Below the pieces are notes generated by a model, which was not told where the DNA came from, did no database searches, and saw only the letters and a list, made by a program, of their open reading frames with translations. From Streptomyces sp. NBC_00572 (GTDB lineage Bacteria; Actinomycetota; Actinomycetes; Streptomycetales; Streptomycetaceae), in assembly GCF_026341815.1 (NCBI RefSeq), contig NZ_JAPENX010000001.1, positions 3,782,001-3,846,000 on the forward strand: DNA of 64,000 nucleotides, written 5' to 3'. A program made the position numbers and the translations under genes. This document shows, in pieces, positions 59,003 through 64,000 of the stretch; positions within the stretch are counted from its first letter, which is position 1, and every line of letters begins with the position of its first letter.

Positions 59003-59048
59003 GGTGTGCCTTTCGGGGTGTCGGCGGGGGTGGGTGCGGGTGGGCGGT

Positions 59049-59236
59049 CTGCCGCTGCGCGGAGCCTTCCCCCACCCCGCCCCTTCCCGAAACCGGGGCT
59101 CCGCCCCCCGGCCCCGCGCGCCTCGAACGCCGGCGGGCTGAATGTTCGGCCCGTCCGGCGTTCGAGGACCGGGGTCCGGGGCGGAGCCCCAGTTCGGGAA
59201 GGGGCGGGGAGGGGACGGAGCCCCGCGCAGCGGCAG
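59049..59236. repeat. Long intergenic inverted repeat
   Basis: Arms of roughly 80 bases: CTGCCGCTGCGCGG opens at 59049 and its complement closes at 59236. Inner blocks (GGGGCTCCGCCCC-like, CGCCTCGAACGCCGG-like) recur inverted near 59150-59220, with some mismatches. It fills the gap between the phosphorylase and mutase genes. Similar GC-rich palindromic units recur between genes across Streptomyces genomes, as I recall. Confidence 0.7.
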
Positions 59237-59246
59237 GCGGCCGACG

Positions 59247-60050
59247 TCAGATCCGGTCGAGGACCCGGGTGAGCAGCTCACCCATCCGCGCCGCCGAGTC
59301 CCGCCCCGCCTGCAGCACCTCTTCGTGGTTCAGCGGCTCGCCCGAGAGCCCCGCCGCCAGGTTGGTGACCAGGGAGATGCCGAGGACCTCGGCACCCGCC
59401 TCGCGCGCGGCGATGGCTTCCAGGACGGTGGACATGCCGACGAGGTCGCCGCCGAGCACGCGGACCATGTTGATCTCGGCCGGGGTCTCGTAGTGCGGCC
59501 CGGGGAACTGCACGTAGACGCCCTCTTCGAGGGTCTCGTCGACCTCCTTGCACAGCGCGCGCAGCCGCGGCGAGTACAGGTCGGTGAGGTCCACGAAGTT
59601 CGCGCCCACGATCGGGGAGGCGGCCGTCAGGTTGAGGTGGTCGCTGATGAGGACCGGCTGGCCGGGGCGCATGCCCTCGCGCAGGCCGCCGCAGCCGTTG
59701 GTCAGGATGATCGTCTTGCAGCCTGCGGCGACGGCGGTGCGGACGCCGTGGGCGACGGAGGCGACACCGCGGCCCTCGTAGAAGTGGGTGCGGCCGAGGA
59801 AGACGAGGGCGCGCTTCTCACCGATCTTGTACGAGCGGATCTTGCCGCCGTGGCCCTCGACGGCGGGCGGCGGGAAGCCGGGCAGGTCGGTGACCGGGAA
59901 CTCGGCCTCGGGAGCACCGAGCGCGTCGACGGCGGGCGCCCAGCCCGAGCCCATGACCAGGGCGACGTCGTGGTTCTCGACGCCGGTCAGCTCGCGAAGA
60001 CGTGCGGCAGCGGCCTCGGCGGCCTCGTACGGGGTGGCAGTTGCGTTCAC
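59247..60050 (-). CDS. Purine nucleoside phosphorylase (trimeric type)
   Basis: Splits inosine and guanosine (and deoxy forms) with phosphate to base and (deoxy)ribose 1-phosphate. 267 residues, the size of the trimeric PNP class. [11 protein letters not shown] holds the phosphate Ser, [10 protein letters not shown] the His, [15 protein letters not shown] the phosphate loop, [13 protein letters not shown] the Glu region and [10 protein letters not shown] the base-binding Asn. The start is GTG at 60050. A perfect regulon palindrome lies 82 bases upstream. It receives inosine from adenosine deaminase, and the mutase gene follows on the same strand beyond an inverted repeat. Confidence 0.92.
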   Translation of the reverse strand: MNATATPYEAAEAAAARLRELTGVENHDVALVMGSGWAPAVDALGAPEAEFPVTDLPGFPPPAVEGHGGKIRSYKIGEKRALVFLGRTHFYEGRGVASVAHGVRTAVAAGCKTIILTNGCGGLREGMRPGQPVLISDHLNLTAASPIVGANFVDLTDLYSPRLRALCKEVDETLEEGVYVQFPGPHYETPAEINMVRVLGGDLVGMSTVLEAIAAREAGAEVLGISLVTNLAAGLSGEPLNHEEVLQAGRDSAARMGELLTRVLDRI

Positions 60051-60102
60051 TGACTCTCTCGCCTCGGGGAGGGGGGTCCGAGGTTGGCCCCGGACGGATT
60101 TG

Positions 60103-60120
60103 ATACGCGCAGAAGCGTAT
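60103..60120. promoter_or_regulatory. Inverted repeat ATACGC-N6-GCGTAT upstream of PNP
   Basis: Perfect 6-bp arms at 60103-60108 and 60115-60120. It lies 12 bases from the regulon palindrome and on the promoter side of the PNP gene, and shares the TACGC half-site, so it may be a secondary site for the same regulator. Confidence 0.45.
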
Positions 60121-60131
60121 CCGGAGTTTGC

Positions 60132-60143
60132 CTACGCGCGTAG
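60132..60143. promoter_or_regulatory. Nucleoside-regulon operator (perfect), PNP
   Basis: CTACGCGCGTAG, 82 bases upstream of the PNP GTG on the minus strand. The neighbouring gene on the other side is also on the minus strand and ends at 60295, so PNP is the only evident target. Confidence 0.7.
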
Positions 60144-60294
60144 ATGACGATGCCGACGGACATGCGATCGTTGTCTTGTCGTTTCCGACGAATGGAGCAC
60201 GCTCACCCTCGTCGCCGCGCGTCGGCAGTTCGTACACCTTCCGGCGGACACCGGTCGGCGGGCGCTTGTTGGGCGGCACCGCCGTCGGGGCGGC

Positions 60295-60732
60295 TCAGCA
60301 GGGGCGCTTGCGCAACTCCATCACGTAGTCGTGCGGCGCGCCCGCGGATTCGGCCGCGTCGGCCACCTCGCCCAGGTACCGCGCGGACGGCAGCCCGCCC
60401 TCGTACGCGTTGAGGACGTACACCCAGGCCGGCTCCTCGCCGTCCAGGGTGTGCACCCGGACCCGCATCCGGCGGTAGATGTCGAGGCCGACGCCCTCCC
60501 AGCGGTCCATGGAGTCCTCGTCCATCGGCGCGATGTCGTAGAGCGCCACGAAGACCTGGGAGCGGGGGGCCTCCACGATGGTGGCCAGCGCTCCCTCCCA
60601 GCCCATCTGCTCGCCGCCGAAGGTCAGCCGCCAGCCGTTCAGCCAGCCGGTGCCGCGCAGCGGGGAGTGCGGTGCGCGGCGGCTCATCAGCCGCGCGTCG
60701 AGGTTGCCGGCGAAAGCGGCGTAGAGCGACAT
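60295..60732 (-). CDS. Gamma-glutamylcyclotransferase-like protein
   Basis: 145 residues, GGCT/AIG2-like fold. It opens MSLYAAFAGNLDARLM, matching the YxxYGSN-type substrate loop of the family although Gly-Ser is replaced by Ala-Gly. WRLTFGG, ALYDIAPMDEDSMDRWEGV with the acidic catalytic region, and VLNAYEGGLPSARYLGEV follow in family order. Family members cyclise gamma-glutamyl amines to 5-oxoproline. The ATG at 60732 is set by the N-terminal motif; the longer open frame upstream is not coding-like. It is divergent from the LpdA gene. Confidence 0.8.
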   Translation of the reverse strand: MSLYAAFAGNLDARLMSRRAPHSPLRGTGWLNGWRLTFGGEQMGWEGALATIVEAPRSQVFVALYDIAPMDEDSMDRWEGVGLDIYRRMRVRVHTLDGEEPAWVYVLNAYEGGLPSARYLGEVADAAESAGAPHDYVMELRKRPC

Positions 60733-60850
60733 GGGACCGAGGGTACGGGAGGGGGCGGGGTGTCCGCCGAACTCCGAGGTGAGGGCCCCGGGGGAGCCCG
60801 GCCCGGGGGCGGCCGTCCCTTCGGAGGCCCCGGCGTGAGGCCGCGCCGGG

Positions 60851-60905
60851 CGTGCGGGAGAATGGGGTACGCACTTGAAGCGTGCGGGACAATGGCGTAC
60901 GCACT
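60851..60905. repeat. Direct repeat (25 bp, period 30) upstream of lpdA
   Basis: Copies at 60851-60875 and 60881-60905 differ at two positions. Each contains GTGCG-N13-CGCAC half-sites. They lie 55-109 bases before the LpdA GTG, in the divergent region with the cyclotransferase gene, so a duplicated operator or promoter is possible. Confidence 0.65.
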
Positions 60906-60959
60906 GCATCCCAGCGGGGGGACCCCCCGGCAGAACGAGAGCGCGAGGCGTAGATCCCA

Positions 60960-62399
60960 GTGACCCGGATCGTGATCATCGGCGGCGGACCCGGCGGATA
61001 CGAGGCGGCCCTGGTGGGCGCCCAACTCGGCGCGGAGGTGACCGTCGTCGACTGCGACGGCCTCGGCGGCGCGTCCGTCCTGACCGACTGCGTTCCCTCC
61101 AAGACCCTGATCGCCACCGCCGAGGTGATGACCACCTTCGACTCCTCGTACGAGGAGCTGGGCATCATCGTCGCGGACGACACCCCGCACGTGGAGCAGG
61201 CGGCCCGTGTGGTGGGCGTGGACCTCGGCAAGGTCAACCGACGGGTGAAGCGCCTGGCGCTCGCCCAGTCGCACGACATCACCGCCTCCGTCACCCGGGC
61301 GGGCGCCCGCGTGCTGCGCGGCCGCGGCCGGCTCTCGGGCCGGCAGGCGATGGACGGCTCGCGCCAGGTGATCGTCACGGCCGCCGACGGCACGGAGGAG
61401 ACGCTGACCGCGGACGCCGTGCTCATCGCGACCGGCGGCCACCCGCGCGAGGTGCCGGACGCCAAGCCGGACGGCGAGCGCATCCTGAACTGGACGCAGG
61501 TCTACGACCTCAAGGAGCTCCCCGAGGAGCTCATCGTGGTCGGTTCCGGTGTGACGGGTGCCGAGTTCGCCGGTGCCTACCAGGCGCTCGGCTCCCGGGT
61601 CACCCTGGTCTCCTCCCGTGACCGCGTGCTGCCCGGCGAGGACCCGGACGCCGCCGCCGTCCTGGAGGACGTCTTCCGCCGCCGCGGCATGAACGTCATG
61701 GCCCGCTCCCGCGCCGAGTCCGCCAAGCGGGTCGGCGACCGGGTCGAGGTCACCCTCGCGGACGGCCGGGTCATCTCCGGCACGCACTGTCTGATGGCGG
61801 TCGGCGCGATCCCGAATTCGGCCGGAATGGGTCTGGAGGAGGCGGGGGTCAAACTGAAGGACTCCGGTCACATCTGGACCGACAAGGTCTCCCGTACGAC
61901 CGCCCCCGGCGTGTACGCGGCGGGTGACGTGACCGGTGTCTTCGCACTCGCCTCGGTGGCCGCGATGCAGGGCCGCATCGCGATGTACCACTTCCTCGGC
62001 GACGCGGTGGCCCCGCTCAACCTGAAGACGGTCTCGTCGAACGTCTTCACCGACCCCGAGATCGCCACCGTCGGCTACACGCAGGCGGATGTGGACGCGG
62101 GCAAGATCGACGCCAAGGTCGTCAAGCTGCCGCTGCTGCGCAACCCGCGCGCGAAGATGCAGGGCATCCGGGACGGCTTCGTCAAGATCTTCTGCCGTCC
62201 GGGCACCGGCATCGTGGTCGGCGGCTGTGTCGTCGCGCCGAAGGCGAGCGAACTGATCCATCCGATCTCGATCGCGGTCGACAACAATCTGACGGTCGAA
62301 CAGATCGCAAATGCTTTCACCGTGTACCCCTCCCTTTCGGGTTCGATCGCGGAAGTGGCACGGCAGTTGCACACCCGGAAGTCCGCGGGCGAGGCGTAA
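60960..62399 (+). CDS. lpdA: LpdA-type NAD(P)H quinone reductase (flavoprotein disulphide reductase family)
   Basis: 479 residues. The FAD fold starts IVIIGGGPGGYEAAL (GxGxxG), then LIVVGSGVTGAEFA for NAD(P)H, GVYAAGDVTG for the flavin and a dimerisation domain from about 350. In lipoamide dehydrogenase the active site is CxxxxC; here GGASVLTDCVPSK keeps only Cys44, and Ser39 replaces the other. This matches mycobacterial LpdA (Rv3303c), which is not a lipoamide dehydrogenase but reduces quinones. The C-terminal His-Glu pair of true disulphide reductases is also not evident. The start is GTG, and a terminator follows at 62511. Confidence 0.87.
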   Translation: MTRIVIIGGGPGGYEAALVGAQLGAEVTVVDCDGLGGASVLTDCVPSKTLIATAEVMTTFDSSYEELGIIVADDTPHVEQAARVVGVDLGKVNRRVKRLALAQSHDITASVTRAGARVLRGRGRLSGRQAMDGSRQVIVTAADGTEETLTADAVLIATGGHPREVPDAKPDGERILNWTQVYDLKELPEELIVVGSGVTGAEFAGAYQALGSRVTLVSSRDRVLPGEDPDAAAVLEDVFRRRGMNVMARSRAESAKRVGDRVEVTLADGRVISGTHCLMAVGAIPNSAGMGLEEAGVKLKDSGHIWTDKVSRTTAPGVYAAGDVTGVFALASVAAMQGRIAMYHFLGDAVAPLNLKTVSSNVFTDPEIATVGYTQADVDAGKIDAKVVKLPLLRNPRAKMQGIRDGFVKIFCRPGTGIVVGGCVVAPKASELIHPISIAVDNNLTVEQIANAFTVYPSLSGSIAEVARQLHTRKSAGEA

Positions 62400-62510
62400 C
62401 AGCCCGCCGGATCCCCCTCCGGCGAGCGGCTCCCGCCTGCGGGAACGGTTCGCCAGACTCGGACAACCCCCGGCAAGGCAGGGCATAGCCCTGGCGCATG
62501 ACGAATCAAC

Positions 62511-62544
62511 GACGGGGCCTCCCATACCACTTGGAGGCCCCGTC
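62511..62544. terminator. Terminator after lpdA
   Basis: GACGGGGCCTCC (62511-62522) pairs perfectly with GGAGGCCCCGTC (62533-62544) around a 10-base loop, before the DeoR gene. Confidence 0.82.
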
Positions 62545-62613
62545 TGTGTGCATCTTCTGTAATTCGGCGCATAGTGCTGAAAAGTATCGGCCGGTCACGT
62601 TACTGTCAGTTTC

Positions 62614-63576
62614 GTGTTCGCTGCAGAACGTCGCCAGTTGATCCTCGAAATGGTGCGAGCCAATGGGGCCGTGTCGCTCCGCGAGCTCGCCCGCGTCGTC
62701 CAGACCTCTGAAGTGACCGTACGGAGAGACGTACGGGCCCTTGAGGCAGAAGGACTCCTCGACCGCCGGCACGGCGGTGCGGTGTTGCCGGGCGGATTCA
62801 CGCGAGAATCCGGCTTCCCGCAGAAATCCCATCTCGCGACCGCGGAGAAGACGGCCATCGCCGACGTCGCCGCGAGCCTCGTCGAAGAAGGCGAGGCCAT
62901 CGTCGTCGGCGCCGGGACGACCACGCAGGAGCTGGCCCGCCGGCTCGCCCGCGTGCCCGGTCTGACCGTGGTCACCAACTCGCTCCTGGTCGCCCAGGCC
63001 CTCGCCCACGCCAACCGGGTCGAGGTCGTCATGACCGGGGGCACCCTCCGCGGCTCCAACTACGCCCTGGTGGGCAGCGGGGCCGAGCAGTCGCTCCAGG
63101 GCCTCCGGGTGTCCCGTGCCTTCCTCTCCGGAAGCGGACTCACCGCCGAGCGCGGCCTGTCCACGTCCAACATGCTCTCCGCGAGCGTGGACCGGGCACT
63201 CGTCCAGGCGGCGGCCGAGGTCGTGGTCCTCGCCGACCACACCAAGCTCGGCTCCGACACCATGTTCCAGACGGTGCCCACGGACGTCATCACCCGCCTG
63301 GTGACCGACGAACCGCCCGCCCACGACGACCGGGCCGCCACCGAGCTCCAGGCCCTCGCCGACCAGGGCGTGCACATCGCCGTCGCCGGTACGGGCGCCG
63401 CCACCGGCCCCACCGGCGGTGACCAGGTCCCCCCGGGCGCCCGGCCCCGCCGTGACATGCCCCTCCCGGTGCAGCGCGGCCGGATGGCGGCCGGTCAGTT
63501 CCGGGGACCGGGCGGAGGGATGGCCGCCGAGACGCTGGAGCGCACGGCGCGGGTCGCCGACATGCGGCGCCGCTGA
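62614..63576 (+). CDS. DeoR family transcription regulator
   Basis: 320 residues. The helix-turn-helix is at 3-57 (RRQLILEMVRANGAVSLREL, TSEVTVRRDVRALEAEGLLDRRHGGAV). The DeoR C-terminal sugar-phosphate domain spans about 75-240: AIVVGAGTTTQELARRL, LTVVTNSLLVAQALA, VVMTGGTLRGSNYALVG, VVLADHTKLG. The final 70 residues are a Gly/Pro/Arg-rich tail not seen in most relatives. DeoR proteins sense phosphorylated sugars, so it is a candidate for the window's nucleoside palindrome, but that palindrome is absent from its own upstream region. The start is GTG. Confidence 0.9.
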   Translation: MFAAERRQLILEMVRANGAVSLRELARVVQTSEVTVRRDVRALEAEGLLDRRHGGAVLPGGFTRESGFPQKSHLATAEKTAIADVAASLVEEGEAIVVGAGTTTQELARRLARVPGLTVVTNSLLVAQALAHANRVEVVMTGGTLRGSNYALVGSGAEQSLQGLRVSRAFLSGSGLTAERGLSTSNMLSASVDRALVQAAAEVVVLADHTKLGSDTMFQTVPTDVITRLVTDEPPAHDDRAATELQALADQGVHIAVAGTGAATGPTGGDQVPPGARPRRDMPLPVQRGRMAAGQFRGPGGGMAAETLERTARVADMRRR

Positions 63577-63648
63577 GCCCGCGGGCCCTCCCCCAGGGGT
63601 CCCGCGCTCCGCCGCCGAACCTTCCTCGCCACGGCGGCAGCCGTCACT

Positions 63649-64000
63649 TCACTCCTTGATGCCCCGAAGCGTCAGCTCAAGCAGACGGTCCGCCAACTCC
63701 GCGTCCTCCGGGCACTGTTCCGCCGCCAGCGCGATCGCGTTGGTCAGCTGCATCAGATCGCCGATCGACACGTCGGCGCGCACCTGGCCCGCTTCCCGGG
63801 CGCGCCCGAGCAGCCGCTCACCCGCCGCGCGCAGCGGATCGCTGCACTGCGCGAGCGCCGAACTCCGGTCGTACGAGGCGGACATCAGCGCGTGCGCGAG
63901 CCCCCGGTACTCGCCCGCGTGGGCGATCAGGGCCCGCAGCCATGCGACGAGCGCCCGGCACGGCTCCTCGGCCTCGGCCAGCTCCCCCGAGCGGTCCAGG
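63649..64000 (-). CDS. TetR family regulator, C-terminal part (cut by window edge)
   Basis: The frame is open from the stop at 63649 to the window end at 64000; the internal ATG at 63885 is not the start. The visible 116 residues are helical and match the C-terminal ligand domain of TetR repressors: PCRALVAWLRALIAHAGEYRG, CSDPLRAAGERLLGRAREAGQ, DVSIGDLMQLTNAIALAAEQ. The DNA-binding half lies outside the window, so its target cannot be judged. Confidence 0.75.
   Translation of the reverse strand, partial: LDRSGELAEAEEPCRALVAWLRALIAHAGEYRGLAHALMSASYDRSSALAQCSDPLRAAGERLLGRAREAGQVRADVSIGDLMQLTNAIALAAEQCPEDAELADRLLELTLRGIKE

Noticed and set aside
60960..62399. Lipoamide dehydrogenase (E3) of a keto-acid complex
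   Set aside because: The active-site CxxxxC is reduced to one Cys, and no E1/E2 genes are adjacent. The LpdA-type quinone reductase fits better.
62564..62613. Regulon palindrome controlling the DeoR gene
   Set aside because: The sequence before the GTG was read on both strands and has no CTACGCGCGTAG or one-mismatch copy, so autoregulation through this site is not supported.
1..64000. CRISPR arrays, tRNA/rRNA genes, insertion sequences, prophage or a polyketide/peptide synthetase cluster
   Set aside because: No regularly spaced repeats, cloverleaf-ending CCA genes, transposase motifs (DDE, IS ends) or multidomain synthase motifs were seen.

Overview
The window is high-GC actinobacterial DNA and almost certainly comes from a Streptomyces chromosome. 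Evidence is the strong G/C third-position bias, frequent GTG starts with GTGA/ATGA stop-start overlaps, long perfect-stem terminators and a recognisable afsQ1-afsQ2-sigQ locus. Gene order matches my memory of the conserved core region of S. coelicolor (mutase, nucleoside transporter, thymidine phosphorylase, adenosine deaminase, afsQ, deoC, purine nucleoside phosphorylase). I count about 61 protein genes, two of them cut by the window edges. I see no rRNA, tRNA, CRISPR array, insertion sequence or prophage.

Layout. 1-3.5 kb: edge of a lipoprotein gene, an acyl-CoA mutase large subunit, a LeuE-type exporter and a MerR regulator. 3.6-10.8 kb: a nonulosonic-acid (sialic acid/Kdn-like) cell-wall polymer locus with a CMP-sugar synthetase fused to a phosphatase, a NeuB-like synthase and four glycosyltransferases, arranged around a divergent promoter region. 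10.9-19.4 kb: M20 amidohydrolase, then nucleoside import and pyrimidine catabolism (BMP lipoprotein, ABC ATPase, two permeases, cytidine deaminase, thymidine phosphorylase). 19.5-30.9 kb: mixed housekeeping genes (HAD phosphatase, ECF sigma factor, L,D-transpeptidase, exporters, S66 peptidase) with adenosine deaminase and small secreted proteins. 30.9-34.7 kb: AfsQ1/AfsQ2 two-component system, its lipoprotein and SigQ. 34.8-42.3 kb: uridine kinase, a TetR-controlled drug-exporter/reductase operon, and deoC with two aldehyde dehydrogenase genes. 42.5-45.4 kb: a surface protein with a class F sortase. 46-57.2 kb: an unusual Pst-like ABC transporter operon. 57.3-64 kb: phosphosugar mutase, purine nucleoside phosphorylase, LpdA-type flavoprotein, DeoR and TetR regulators.

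Two systems stand out. First, a 12-bp palindrome, CTACGCGCGTAG (four perfect and two near-perfect copies), lies just upstream of six scattered nucleoside genes or operons (BMP lipoprotein, ABC transporter, deoA, add, deoC, purine nucleoside phosphorylase). These look like one regulon that imports nucleosides, splits them to pentose phosphates and carries deoxyribose 5-phosphate to acetaldehyde and onward. Second, pstC- and pstA-like permease genes are followed by two membrane- or wall-anchored proteins (a PstS-like receptor and a very large surface protein), a secreted binding protein, an LASTG surface protein, a sortase-fold protein lacking its catalytic His and Cys, and a pstB-like ATPase. 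This looks like a wall-tethered ABC uptake or sensing apparatus; I know of no described function for it.

Positions were read by eye and no database search was possible. Family names rest on recognised motifs. Substrate assignments are inferences unless the entry says otherwise.
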